From Chlorops oryzae (Eukaryota > Arthropoda > Insecta > Diptera > Chloropidae), in contig CM035806.1 of NCBI GenBank assembly GCA_020466095.1, positions 165,215,871 to 165,279,870 on the forward strand: a DNA stretch of 64,000 bases, in the 5' to 3' direction. Made by a program: the position numbers and the translations under genes. Every line of letters begins with the position of its first letter. Position 1 is the first letter of the stretch. This document shows, one piece after another, positions 1-10,735 of the stretch. The notes under the pieces were generated by a model that was not told the DNA's origin, searched no databases, and saw only the letters and a program-made list of their open reading frames with translations.

Positions 1-1438
1 GCACACCGCAACGTTCGTTTCTTAAGTCTTTTGTTTTTCGCTCAATGGGACCAAATGGATTCTCTTTTGAATAATTCTTCTTTGATTTTTTGATTTTTTT
101 TTATTATTTTTTAATGCCTTTTTTTGTGCTTCAATATTGAAGGTCAAAAGGAATTTTCCAACCGGCGATGGTTTTTGTTTTCTTGTTGTTGTTTTGGCCG
201 GTGTAATAAAGAAATTTGAAATTTGAATTTAAAATTTTGTGTGGGAAGATCATTTAAAGTGGAGAAGCAGTTGTTTTCATTTCAGAGAAAGAAAGAAGAA
301 ATTGGGGGAAAAAAACTCTTTTTTTTATGGTAACATTAAAAGAAGACATCAAAAAAGTGACAGCGCTGGTAAAAGTTTATTGAAACGAATGAATGTATTT
401 GGGCCATTAAATTTGAATGGAAAAAATACTATACTTATAAGTATATCGCCATAATATTCTTTCCAGTCGTTTTTATCCCGACGGTTCATTTAGACATTCA
501 TGCTTTGAGGTAGTCTCTGTATCATATTTTTTTGGTAGGAAATTCCGCAAGTATCCCGAAGAGCCAAGCAATTCTGTTTGAATGTGTTTCTTTCGGTCGG
601 ACTCTGTGCTTGAAGCTATCTCCAAGGCCCTTCCAAGGACTTCCTGTAAGGGTCCCCAATTTTTTAGCAGCTTTCAATCATTTCTATTTTTGTTTTTTAA
701 TGCATTTTTCAAATTACCCAAAGAGGGAAAAGGGAGAAAATATACGTTTTTAGGTATTTCGAGAAACCCAACCGTCTTATACAATATCAAATATTGTTTC
801 TATGTCTTACTGAAGACTTATCATCATACTTCTAGTTCGATACATTTTGGGAGATTTTACAATCCGTCGTCAATTTTTTGCGCATTCGCAGTAACGGAAC
901 TGTCAATTTTAACATCCCCAATACGTACGGATTTTGTTTTTGCTTTTCTTTTTTCTTTTCTTTTCTCCTTTTCCCTCTTTTTTTTTCTATTTTTTTATTT
1001 TTATTTTTTATCGATACTCGTGGCAGTAGCGTAGTGAGGAAGCAGGTCGAAGGGGGCTAGCCACCTCGGGTGCCAAATTATATTTCAATTTACAATAAAG
1101 GTCTTTTTATTTTGCTTCATATCCTCGATTGTTCCCCGGTCGTCGAAATGTCTCGGAACGCCACTGGCTCGTAGCGTTGGTATTGCTAATGCCGTTTGTT
1201 ACCTTCGGACGACAGCACAATACAAATTGGTATGCCAATTCTTCTTGAGCAATTCATAAAGATAGTTTCGTATTTTCCGGCTTTTTTTTTGCCTTTTTTT
1301 GCCTTTTTTATTGCCGCAATCGTTAATCGTTTAAGGAAGTTAGTCACTCACTTAATCACTGGCAGCGTAATTCATTTAATCTGAAGAGCCATGTGATCAT
1401 TTGGCGGGGAAAAGACTTTGGCCATTGTGCGTTATCTT
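1..1438. other. AT-rich spacer, no gene seen
   Basis: I see only T-rich, low-complexity DNA with short chance reading frames and no recognisable protein motif, exon or promoter. Around 1019-1172 a GC-richer stretch carries wording reminiscent of the ends of hAT-type repeats, but I could not match two termini, so it is not called. Confidence 0.5.
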
Positions 1439-1500
1439 AACAGCTCCGTCTGTCTGTCTGTCCGTCGTCCGTCCATCTGTCTTATCTGTCTGTCTGTACA
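1439..1500. repeat. GTCT/GTCC simple repeat
   Basis: Imperfect tetranucleotide array of CTGT/CCGT units. It abuts the block at 1500-1790, which is shared with the element at 22.1-23.2 kb. Similar GTCT tracts sit inside the family A repeats elsewhere in the window. Confidence 0.7.
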
Positions 1501-1790
1501 TCTTCCCGCGACGGCAATCTGTATGATTTACGGGGCGTGGCAACACAGCGGACCCTAGCCAACAGTCAGCCAATACAGACCGACTGGAGTACGGAGTCAT
1601 AAATGTGTTAGCATGTAGTAGTAGTGGCGGTGTGACCGGTTTTACCATATGACCGATCGGGGAATATTGTGGGAGCTGTGGCTATTAATGAAATGACGAT
1701 AGCATCGTATCCTTACCCAGGATAGCCAAATCGGTCCATACCCACTGAGGAGGTAAGATGGGAACCCGAGAGTAGCGACCCGTGGGAAAA
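1500..1790 (-). mobile_element. Diverged fragment shared with the 22.1-23.2 kb element
   Basis: Read on the minus strand, this block runs through the same ordered landmarks as 22740-23130: GGTTCCCATCTT, CCTCCTC, GAGTATGGA-like, AAAACCGGTCAC, GCCGCTAC-like, CGGTCTGTA and GGGTCCGC. The order and spacing are kept while the rest has diverged. This indicates two old copies of one repeat in opposite orientation. No terminal repeat is visible at this copy. Confidence 0.5.
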
Positions 1791-2139
1791 TTCAAAAAAA
1801 GTCGAGTGAATCTCCCCATGGATACAGACTCTAGACTCTAAACCTAATTTGGAACTCCTCTGTCTGTCTGTCTATGTGTTAATTTGGAATTGGAGCTTAG
1901 GGGAGAGTGGTACAAATCTGACCCTTGCCTTAATATGACCCCATCTATAAGATGAGAATAAGAAGGCTTTTCGAACCAGTTAAATATATCTTATGCTTTA
2001 GATTTTGAAGCAAATTTTTCCTAATTTTTAATTCATAGTCAAGTGGTTCTGTCAGTGGCAATATGGAAGAGTAGCTTAAGTATGAGTAACGCTCAGGATC
2101 ATCATTAAAACCCAAAAATATATAACAAAAAAAAAGTAA

Positions 2140-2228
2140 CTATCCGGCAGCCGGAAATCCGCCTATCCGTCCTGGCAGCCAACCGGATATCCGATATTCC
2201 GCCGGATACACTATCCGTTGCAACACTA
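2140..2228. mobile_element. hAT-like MITE fragment rich in CCGGATA
   Basis: Repeated CCGGATA/TATCCGG words end in CCGTTGCAACACTA. The same terminus is found inverted at 19368, where a complete copy has an 8-bp duplication. Only one end is preserved here. Confidence 0.5.
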
Positions 2229-2470
2229 ATCGATACGCACTATGGCAGATAGTTTAGTAGGTAAATATTGTGACGTTAGAATCTCGATTATCCGAAAATC
2301 CAGACTCCCGATATCTGATCATCCGGACCCATTCTTCACCACTCCAAATACCAAATTACTAATTCTTTGCAGAAAGCTGCATTAAGAGAGAGATTCCCCA
2401 ATTGCCGAACTTGTTTGTTCTAGCAAATTTTCGAATGTTTACACATACAGATAACAAAATGGAATATCCA

Positions 2471-2831
2471 CCCTGCAGGAAGCCTGTCGCCATATTACCC
2501 CATGTCTATATTGACGTCAATATAGACAAGAGAACTAGTTCCAACGTCAACAGTATTTATAGGCAGTGCCATTAGAGAAACTGTACTGTTCATCTTTATT
2601 CACCATGTCTACAACGTGACTCCTTATAAAGCGAAAGAGTACTCCATTTTTTCTACATAATACTACCGACGTCAATAGTTTTTTCGGTCTACTGTTGACA
2701 TTCAATGACAACTCAATGTTAAATGTCAATAACGCAAAGCATTGCGATGGCTATATCTGATCAGTAGTAGGTACTGTTGACGCAGTCAATAGAGAAAGAG
2801 TATAGATTCACTATTGACATTTCCTGTAGGG
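2471..2831. mobile_element. MITE family F, copy 1
   Basis: It begins CCCTGCAGGA and ends with the inverted TTCCTGTAGGG. The interior is about 360 bp of GTCAATAG/TATTGAC palindromic wording. A second copy in opposite orientation lies at 4485-4869. The pair brackets exons 2-5 of the odorant-binding protein gene. Confidence 0.75.
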
Positions 2832-2882
2832 CAGTTCGGTAACCATACGTACACACAAGCACACAATTTACCTCCAACAGAA

Positions 2883-3438
2883 CCCAGCGGCAAATGTCCC
2901 GCTGACATCATCGATGAACTCACGGTGTTTTTGGATCCGGTATGCATGACAATTCTCATATGACACTTTGTATGACATTTTTACAGGAGTTGGGCAGTGA
3001 ATTCACCGATGACAATGTCATGCTAGGAGGTGCGATGGCGACAAAAGTATTTGAGAGCAGCACATCATGCTCTTTTCTCTCTAAATGTCAATTTATAGAA
3101 ACCAGTTTGATGATAACTCTCTTCTTTGCCCTCTCTTTGGATATATCGCAATTAAAAAAAAAATCTATTTTCAACAATTTTTGTTCGCCTCAGCCAGGGA
3201 TCGAACCCGCGATCTTCGGATTCTGAGTCGAGCACTCATCATCTACGCCACTTCATGCTAACGTTCAATTGACGCTAAAGCCTTATTTAAATTTCAGTAG
3301 CCAATGAGAGTCAAGCACATGAACAGCATCCCTCCACGATGACATGTCCTCCAAGATGTCATGCATGACAATGTCACCTATATGTCATCGATGACATCAC
3401 TGATGAAATTGTGATGCAGGAGATAATTTTCCGCTGGC
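2883..3438. mobile_element. CCCAGCGG-ended element (family B), copy 1
   Basis: The element starts CCCAGCGGCAAATGTC and ends ATAATTTTCCGCTGG. It is collinear with 8483-9032 and with the fragment at 32331-32638. It contains repeated GATGACATC/TGTCATGC words and a tRNA-like segment. In copy 2 the flanks are TA; here they look like AA, so the duplication is less clear. Confidence 0.75.
3188..3258 (-). ncRNA. tRNA-like segment inside family B
   Basis: On the minus strand there is an A-box-like TGGCGTAGATGATGAG and, about 30 bases on, a B-box-like GGGTTCGATCCC. Between them is an anticodon-loop-like ACTCAGAATCC. The arrangement resembles a tRNA, or a tRNA-derived repeat, rather than a working tRNA, since the anticodon and acceptor stems do not pair fully. 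The same segment is found in copies 2 and 3. Confidence 0.45.
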
Positions 3439-3526
3439 AAGGCAAACTTTATGCTCGCAATTGTGGTAAAATAATTTCAAAAAAAATTAAAAAAAGAGCC
3501 ACCAATGAAAGGAATACAATTTCGTT

Positions 3527-3532
3527 TTTATT
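3527..3532 (-). terminator. Polyadenylation signal for the odorant-binding protein gene
   Basis: AATAAA on the minus strand, about 120 bases past the stop codon at 3654. It is the first canonical signal downstream of the last OBP exon. The position lies just outside the family B copy. Confidence 0.45.
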
Positions 3533-3653
3533 GTTAAAATTCAATAATCGAATGTGAAATTGTCATTGTATACAATATTATAATATTCGAATTTGTTCGA
3601 AGGAGATAAAAATATGTTATCCAGAAGAGATGGATGTATCGCAATGGATTTTC

Positions 3654-6481
3654 TCAATCGAAAATAAATCCAAAGGCTGCCATTAACGAGGGTGTGTCAA
3701 CTTCAAAATAGCATTTCACAGTTCGATATGCCGTATCACAGCCATCGGTTCCCTCTGGAAAAATAAAAATAAAAATGAAAATAAGAATAAAAATTCGATT
3801 CGATTCGATTAGATTCGATATGTGGACAATAGAATTTAGGGTGAATGCTTTGCAACGCACTTTTCGTGCCACACTTCTCCAGCAAGTTATTTATTATATG
3901 ATGGCCCTCGCTTGGTACAACCTCCATTAAATACTCCAAGTGTACAATGTCATTACTATCGATCTGAGAAAAGAGATGACATCATTGCAATGAGAGATAA
4001 ATTTTCAAAAAAAAAAAAAATTATTAAAAATCATTCATTTCGATCAAAACCAACCAATCCAATCATATCGAGAAGACAGTGGATATAACACTTCAACACT
4101 GAATTATCCGGAATATTGCCATCGTGACTCTGCCGTATGAGGCCTATTTATTATTATGAAATAAATCATTGTGTTCTAATTAAAAGAGACACGACAAGAA
4201 TTGAAATTTATCGCCATTTACTCACCCTCAGGAACGCCAGTTTGCTTCTGACAACGTTCATGTAATTTCCTTGCCTGATTCTTCAAGTTCTCGGGCATCT
4301 CGAACTGTGGAGGAGAAAAAAAAAACATTCATTTATTTTTTCTTTTCGACACATTACACTTTATCTTTCATTTAAAAAAAAAAAAAAAAAATTAATAAAC
4401 GAAAACAACAATTTTCAGTAATATTTTTAGAGCCCTAATAAACCCCACCAACACTTCCAGGAGAATGCAAGAATAGACTAAATTCCCTGCAGGAAATGTC
4501 AGTAGTGAATCTATACTCTTTCTCTACTGACTGCGTCAACAGTACCTACTACTGATCAGTTAAACCCGTCGCAATGCTTTGCGTTATTGACATTTAACAT
4601 TGAGTTGTCATTGAATGTCAACAGTAGATCGAAAAACTATTGACGACCTATTGATGTCGGTACTATTATGTAGACAAAATGGAGTATTCTTTCGCTTTAT
4701 AAGGAGACATGTTGTTGACATGGTCAATAAAGATGAACTATACCACTTGACAGTACAGCTTCTCAAATGACACCGCCTATAAATACTGTTGACGTTGGAA
4801 CTAGTTCTCTTGTCTATATTGACGTCAATATAGACATGGGGCCCATATGGCGACGGGCTTCCTGCAGGGTTGTATCGCAAAATTTAATAGAGTTGAACAT
4901 GTATGGGTCCCGAGACACAGTGGAGTCCCAGGAAATGAGAGAGCATATGAATTGGCAAATCATTGATCAGAGGGTATACCAATGGGACCTAAACCTGAAT
5001 AATAGCTCCTAGCTCCGCAGGTCTGAAACGCTGGATCATTTCCTATGCGGCGAAAGCCCCCATGGAGAGATGTTCCGGCGTTTCGACCTGCAGAACAACC
5101 AAGTGCTTCGTTAAAGAGCCAATCGAGAAAATCGCAGACTTTCTCCTTCAACTGAAGAGAAATGATCGGCGGAATCTTGTAGGCACATAAGATGTGGTCG
5201 TCATATGGCGAACATTGGTGTCGTCATGGACCCCACATGCACCACCTGTCTCGAGGACGAGGACAGTGCGGAATATGTCCTCTGCTACTGCCCGGCTTTC
5301 TCACGGGGCCAGAATGGGAGTGTGGGACCGCGACGTACGGAAATTCTTGGTTTCCTCAAGAGAACCAGGAAGTTCCCTATCTCACCTCCTTTCCTTGCCA
5401 CTTCCTTTCTTTTCCCCATTCCTCTTCCCTCGGGACGACGGCAAAATGGGCAAAATTGCCTGATTGCCAATGGATGATGTTGTCCCACCCACCCTCATAT
5501 CATCATCATCAATATTTTTGCGAAACAAAAAAAAATCTCGAGCCGTTTCCCAAGCAACTGTGTGAGGTCCCTTGGTTTTTCGAATTCCCATTAGATATTG
5601 ATAAAAAAAAAATTATGAAAATCTTTTAATATCACTATGCCTCGGAATTTGAATATGTAAAAAAATGGAAAAAAATTCTAAAAAATATTCAAAAAAAATT
5701 CAAAAAAATATTCAAAAAATATTTAAAAAATATTCAAGAAAAATTTTTAAAAAAATTCAAAAAATTTCAAAAAAATTCAAAATTCAAAAAAATTCAAAAA
5801 AATATTCAAAAAAAATTTTTTTTTAATTCAAAAAAAGTTCAAAAAAATTCAAAAAAATATTCAAAAAAGTTCAAAAAAAATATTTAAAAAAAATTTTTTA
5901 TAAATTCAAAAAAATATTCAAGAAAAATTTTTGAAAAAATTCCAAAAAATTTCAAAAAAATTCAAAAAAATATTCAAAAAAATATTTTAAAAAAATTTTT
6001 TTTAATTCAAAAAAATTTCAAAAAAATTCAAAAAAAATTTCAAAAGAAAAAATTAAAAAAAAATTTTTTTTTTAATTCAAAATATTCCAAAAAATTCAAA
6101 CAAATATTCAAAAAATTCAGTCAAAAATTCCAAATTAGTTCGATATAGTATGCCTATTAAAATGTTGAATTGTCAAATTAACAAAAAAAAAGCCTACTTC
6201 AGTGAATAAAAATTTCAAAAAGCACAATTAAATTCAAAAAAATTCAAAAAAATTCAAAATATTCAAAATCCGAGCTCTAAATATCACTTTCAAATTCTTA
6301 CTAACCCTTAAAGAGCCTGTTGACTTCGGAAGGAAGGAAGGAAGGACCCAATAGAACGTTATAAAAAAGAAAATTAAAAATCAAATTTTTTATTACTTAC
6401 ACCATTTCCAATCGTTGAGTGAGACATTAAAATCAGCCATAGAACCGAAAGAAGATTAAACACGATTAAAAAACTTTTCAT
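3654..6481 (-). CDS. Odorant-binding protein, classic six-cysteine type, five exons
   Basis: A small secreted protein that would bind hydrophobic odorants or pheromones in sensillar lymph or another secretion. Coding exons, in order: 6479-6401 (start codon 6481-6479), 4304-4226, 4143-4055, 3963-3861 and 3754-3654. All junctions are GT-AG and phases match (0, 1, 0, 1), giving 150 residues. Residues 1-25 form a signal peptide (MKSFLIVFNLLSVLW, then hydrophobic). The cysteine pattern is C1-X26-C2-X3-C3-X37-C4-X8-C5-X8-C6, exactly that of classic PBP/GOBP proteins; the C2-C3 motif is LKCYIHC, and C5-C6 lie in the GCDTAYRTVKCYF stretch. Intron 1 is 2.1 kb and holds a MITE, a retrotransposon remnant and a TTCAAAAAA array. 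Which Obp orthologue this is cannot be settled here. Note that the first exon spans 6401-6481. Confidence 0.93.
4485..4869. mobile_element. MITE family F, copy 2 (inverted relative to copy 1)
   Basis: It begins CCCTGCAGGAAATGTC and ends GGCTTCCTGCAGGG, with an 11-bp terminal inverted repeat. It reads as the reverse complement of 2471-2831. It lies in intron 1 of the odorant-binding protein gene, directly against the retrotransposon remnant. Confidence 0.8.
4870..5480 (+). pseudogene. Remnant of a non-LTR retrotransposon with RNase H
   Basis: Around 4893-4965 the frame reads WVPRHSGVPGNERAYELAN, the typical end of the RNase H domain of R1/I/Jockey-like ORF2 proteins. At 5205-5306 a frame reads through DPTCTTCLEDEDSAEYVL and CYCPAF, the usual downstream Cys-rich segment. 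Stops and frame changes separate them, so it is dead. It lies in the first intron of the OBP gene, antisense to it. Confidence 0.75.
5636..6270. repeat. Degenerate TTCAAAAAA tandem array
   Basis: About 630 bp made almost wholly of short A-rich units such as ATTCAAAAAA. It lies within the 2.1-kb first intron of the OBP gene. No gene signal is seen. Confidence 0.8.
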
Positions 6482-6573
6482 TTTGAGACTTTTTAAATCC
6501 TGTTTTCCTTTTTAACCCTTTGAAATTGAATGTGAATTGATCTCCGTTACACTTTTTCGTATGCACTTCAGTT

Positions 6574-6614
6574 ACAAATGAGAATTTTCAATCGAACTCA
6601 TTCCATTTTATATA
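6574..6614 (-). promoter_or_regulatory. Core promoter of the odorant-binding protein gene
   Basis: On the minus strand a TATATAAAA box (6614-6606) is followed about 35 bases later by TCATTT (6581-6576), which matches the arthropod initiator TCAKTY. Transcription would start near 6579, giving a 5' UTR of about 98 bases before the start codon at 6481. Confidence 0.6.
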
Positions 6615-6866
6615 AATATTCCAACATTGTTATTCCCTTACGCTCATATGTGGCATTAAATGATCTGTGGTTTTTTAACCTAGACTTAAAATAGACATTA
6701 GTGAAAGGTAATAATTTCAAAGATCACTCTAAACACGACGATGCATGTTCTTAATAGTAGAGTATTAAAAAAAAAGAAGCTTTCTCCAAATAAAAAAAAA
6801 ATATATATATATATGTAGGTATATGTTTATACAGTGGACTCGCAATAAGTCGAACGAATTAAAACA

Positions 6867-7215
6867 ATAGTGGTCCTCATGCTGGTTCGCAAATAGCCTT
6901 CGTAAATTTTGCGATCGCAAATTTTCCGACGCTGCCTCAGCGACCCTTCGAAACAAAGCACTTCGCAGAATTTACTAGTGCTATTGAAGCAGCTGTGGAA
7001 ATTGAAGTGTGCAAATTTTGGCCTTTTGTATGAACGATCCTGCGAAGAACACGTGTGCAACATTTGTGCGATAACATGGCGCAAAGTTTTACCCATAAAA
7101 ATCGATGAGCAATATTTGCCCGGCCGCAGAATTTTTTTCCATATAAAAAAATTTGCACAAACGAAAAATTTGCGAGGGTGCAAAAATTGCACACCCACTT
7201 GAATCCCACTACTAT
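6867..7215. mobile_element. MITE family G, copy 1
   Basis: It begins ATAGTGGTCCTCATGC and ends GAATCCCACTACTAT. The interior has many TTCGCAAA/TTTGCACA words. It is related, in opposite orientation, to 46227-46794, sharing for example CTTCGCAGGGTCGTTCATAC-like and GGCCGGGCAAATATTG-like words. Confidence 0.65.
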
Positions 7216-7890
7216 GTCTATTCATATAAAAAATGAATCCTTTTTGGAAAAAAGGCTTATTTCATCTTACTTTTCCGGTTCATCAAACTTGATTGAATAT
7301 ATGTATGTATGTATGTGTAGGTCAACCCGAATCTGCTTTGCAAAAAAAATCTTCCTTCGTTTTGCGAAGCGAATTGCGAATTGGACTTCATCCGATTTTG
7401 TCACTCCGTTGCAGTGCTGTCGTTTTCGTATCTGAGAAAGAGCAAAATGTATTTAAGATATTAGTTTTTTTTAAATAAAGGGATTATATTTAAAAAAAAG
7501 GAGTTTTTAAGAAATAGAAGAAAAATAAAACTATTTAGGGGTTTTCCTTTAAAAACCTCGAAAACTCGTAAACCAAGAAGGCTACAATATGAATGAATGT
7601 AATTTTGTATGAAAAAATTTACACTTTTTCGCTTTTTAAATCTTTTCACTTTTAATGGAATGTCCTAGTCCTAGCGAATGAAGAAAAAGATTAACGTATG
7701 TGAGTAAAAAAATTTTCGTAGGCTTGCCAAACAGTTAATTTTCACCGCACAAAGAAGCTATAACAAAATATATTTACAACCAAATAGTAGTACGTTAGCG
7801 AAAGGAGTAGTAAAGTAGTACGGCAAGACAAAAAGGGGGAAAAAAAACTGCTATATTAGCATTTCGACAGCACTGTTCCGTTGTCGCGAC

Positions 7891-8482
7891 TAGTGTTGAA
7901 ACAAAATGAGTAAATACTACTTGATATCGAATACTTTTAGTCGATACTGAGTATATTTTATACTCAATACTTAGCACCAAGTATTTTCGCGGTATCGATA
8001 CTTTAATGTCAGTATTTACTCATAATATTTTCCTTGTATTGGTGCCGCAAATTTGAGGGGTTTTTCCCTTTTTGAGGGACTTTTTCGATTTCATTTTGAA
8101 ATGGTTTTTTCGTTAGTATTTTCCTAGGAAGGGAAAAGGATTTTTTATAAATTATCTAAAGGTTAAACCTGCGCCAAATTATTGGCAGCGCTGACAAGAA
8201 ACAGAAATACAAAAAAAAATGGCCAAGTCTAAGGTCTGGATCCATTTTACGCGCTTGGATTCCACAAATTCAAAGTGCCGTATTTGTTTTAAAACACTGA
8301 AGTATTGTCTTACCTGTGTTATGATGTGAAAAATACCAAGAATCAAAAAATTTACCTAATCTTGACCAAGTACTACCCAGTATCGATACTTTTGGTCCGG
8401 TATTTTAGTGGTATCGATACTTTATCTCGATACATTAAATTAGTACTGGTGTCGATACTTTCATGGTATCGTTTCAACACTA
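7891..8482 (+). mobile_element. hAT element family E, copy 1
   Basis: It starts TAGTGTTGAAAC and ends GTTTCAACACTA, a perfect 12-bp inverted repeat. The interior has many GTATCGATACTTT palindromes and a short BED-finger reading frame. Copy 2 at 61643 has an exact 8-bp duplication, which supports hAT-type transposition. Copy 1 has element B inserted at its last TA. Confidence 0.85.
8219..8329 (+). pseudogene. BED zinc-finger remnant of a hAT transposase
   Basis: An uninterrupted 36-codon frame begins MAKSKVWIHF, continues with a CRICFKTLK zinc knuckle, then stops. KVW...F followed by CxxC is the N-terminal half of the BED finger that many hAT transposases use to bind their ends. The His pair of the finger and the whole catalytic domain are missing. 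The same frame recurs in copy 2 at 61797-61907. An untruncated relative probably exists elsewhere in the genome. Confidence 0.7.
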
Positions 8483-9032
8483 CCCAGCGGGAAATGTCAC
8501 CCTGACATCACCGGTGAAGTCAGGGTGACTTGTCACCCTGGCATGCGTGACAATTCGTAGGACGCCTAGCATGATATTTGTACAGGATTTGGACAGTGAT
8601 TTCACCGGTGACAATGTCATGCTAGGAGGTGCGATAGCGAAAAAAGCATTTGAGAGCAGCACATTGCTCTTTTTCTCTTTAAATGTCAATTTATAGAAAC
8701 CAGTTTGATAACTCTCTTCTTTGCGCTCTCTTTGAATATTTCGAAAATTTTTAAAAATCTATTTTTAACAATTTTCGTTCGCCTCACCCAGGGATCGAAC
8801 CCGCGATCTTCGGATTCTGAGTCGAGCACTCATCATCTACGCCACTTCATGCTAACGGTCAACTGACGCTAAGAACTTATTTAAATTTCAGTAGCCAATG
8901 AGAGTCAAGCACATGAACAGCATCCCTCCACGATGACATGTCCTCCAAGATGTCATGCATGACAATGTCACCTGTATGTCATCGATGACATCACTGATGA
9001 CATTGTCATGCAGAAGATAATTTTCCGCTGGG
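8483..9032. mobile_element. CCCAGCGG-ended element (family B), copy 2
   Basis: It starts CCCAGCGGGAAATGTC and ends TTTTCCGCTGGG. TA stands on both sides (8481-8482 and 9033-9034), so the duplication is TA as in Tc1/mariner-type elements. The left TA is the last two bases of hAT element E, so this insertion is the younger one. Confidence 0.85.
8780..8852 (-). ncRNA. tRNA-like segment inside family B, copy 2
   Basis: Nearly identical to 3188-3258, with the same TGGCGTAGATGATGAG and GGGTTCGATCCC boxes. Both boxes are intact. It was carried by the element rather than inserted independently, because it lies at the same internal position in each copy. Confidence 0.45.
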
Positions 9033-9408
9033 TAGTCGTACTGCTTTCTCAATGCTCAAAAAGTTCTAAAATGGATAAATATCTAATATGCCCTTTTTTA
9101 TAAACCAAATGAGAATTATACCGAACGTAAAGAAATGTAATTAAACATATTTCCCTTCATATCAACCAAAAAATGTTGTTGACTCAACCATTTTTCTTTT
9201 GAAATTTTTGTTCTGCTCGAAAATCAAAAGGACTGTGAATAACAATGCGCCCTTTTAAAAAAATCATTATAAAGTTCGCTCAGTGTAGAAAAACTTTATT
9301 CGACTTTTCGAGTAGTCAATGTACGAAAAAAAGCATCCAAGTTTTCAGTGTTTCGGGTGTTCGAGATTTCGTGAGTCTACTGTATATATGTACATAAATA
9401 CATACATA

Positions 9409-9661
9409 TCGCACCCCGGCAACTAAAGTGACACAACTCAAAATTTTGTGAATTTCGAGTTATGCAATGAGTCCTGTGCATAAGTCACCTGTCTATCTGT
9501 ATGAAAAATTCTATTCCGTTTTTGGTTTTTTATAAAAGGTCGAAAAAAGCCGTCAATGCCTTTCTTCTTGCTTTGATTGACACTGCGATGCAATTTGTTT
9601 TTTGCGTTTTCTGAAAAATTACAACTTTTTTAGTTGTGTCTCTTTAGTTGCCGTGGTGCGA
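9409..9661. mobile_element. MITE with a long TCGCACC inverted repeat
   Basis: The left end reads TCGCACCCCGGCAACTAAAG and continues TGACACAACT. The right end is its inverse with few changes, ending GGTGCGA. Flanking TA at 9407-9408 and 9662-9663 suggests a TA duplication. Confidence 0.8.
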
Positions 9662-9663
9662 TA

Positions 9664-10349
9664 TTTGCATTCTTTTGAGATGATATGTCAATCCGAAGGA
9701 AAGTATGTTTTCCATTCCATTATCTCTTCACAATGACGTTGCAAATGTCTGTCTTTCTGTCTGTAATTTTGATGATGTGATTTTTTATTTCGATCGTCGG
9801 TTTAAAAATTGGTATAACTTTAGAGACCGTAGGAGTTATGCCGGCCTTACACATGTTGTCCATCGTCAGGCAGTGCTACGACAACATGACATATTTTTAG
9901 CGAGTAGTATCTGTCAAGAATAACTCGAATCCCAAATCAGATTCGTTGACCCTTCCTCTTAACCATTGCGAACCCGTGTAAGACGAGCATTAAGTTACGG
10001 AAAATGATACGTGACACTCGAAATTTTTTGATTGATATGCACGCAATTAGAAAGCTCTGTGCATGGCAATTTCAAACTTGTGCCAATACAACTTCCATAT
10101 TGTACATATGTACCTAAATTATTGGTTGCTTAAGCGATCATTAAGGAGGAAAATTCAAAAATTTCGAACCAATTATTCATTACTCAAAATTACATAGCGA
10201 AGAACTCCGCCAAGCTTAATACAGGCTTTTGATTGCCATGCGATCCATCAACAGTCTATAAATACGGCGCAATTAGAACTTAATCGCAAACAAATCCATA
10301 TATGGTTTCTGCCAAACAAAAAAAGGGGGGAAAAACCGAAACTTTTAAG
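9664..10349. other. Spacer without a recognised gene
   Basis: AT-rich, non-coding in appearance. Short open frames show no protein family features. No terminal repeats were found. Confidence 0.45.
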
Positions 10350-10350
10350 C

Positions 10351-10735
10351 GCTGATTACACGATATGGTTACTGACCAAATTTTGCCTGTTTTTGGAACA
10401 AATTTTGTCCCAATCGAAATCAAATCGTGTAATTACCAAACATACGTATGGCCATATGGCATTTGGTCGCCATTTGTTCACGTCGCAACCAAACGTTTGT
10501 TTGCAGTGCAGCCATATTCGTGCAACAGCTTGATGACAAATTTTTTTTGCCAAATTTTGACCAAATTACATTTGGACGCAAACGAAAAATGGCGGCATGC
10601 ATATGTTTTGGGAGAAATGGTGCATATCGTGCAAAAACCGAACATACGACTTGTAGCCAAATGAGCATATGTACCAAATTTTAACCAAATGAATGCAGCC
10701 AAACGTTTGGTCAGTTACCATATCGTGTAATCAGC
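10351..10735. mobile_element. MITE ending GCTGATTACACGATATGG
   Basis: The left end is GCTGATTACACGATATGGTT and the right end is its inverse (ACCATATCGTGTAATCAGC). The interior is rich in CCAAACGTTTGG/ACCAAATTTT palindromes, so long inverted frames occur on both strands, but none is a gene. CTTTTAAG and CTTTAAGG flank the two sides, a possible imperfect 8-bp duplication. Confidence 0.8.

Larger units (their letters stand above)
6832..9378. mobile_element. Possible pogo/Tc1-like element split by three later insertions
   Basis: The left edge reads CAGTGGACTCGCAATAAG; the right edge, inverted, reads CAGTAGACTCACGAAATC. Both are preceded by TA. Inside lie MITE G (6867-7215), hAT element E (7891-8482) and element B (8483-9032). 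Parts of the remaining sequence recur at 42105-42360. The pairing of these two ends is inference. Confidence 0.3.

Noticed and set aside
582..1034. 150-codon plus-strand frame
   Set aside because: Phe-rich low-complexity translation without a domain, splice context or promoter.
3188..3258. Functional tRNA gene
   Set aside because: Anticodon stem and acceptor stem are not paired, and it repeats inside a mobile element, so only tRNA-like is claimed.
10356..10702. Overlapping frames on both strands
   Set aside because: They arise from the palindromic CCAAACGTTTGG content of a MITE.
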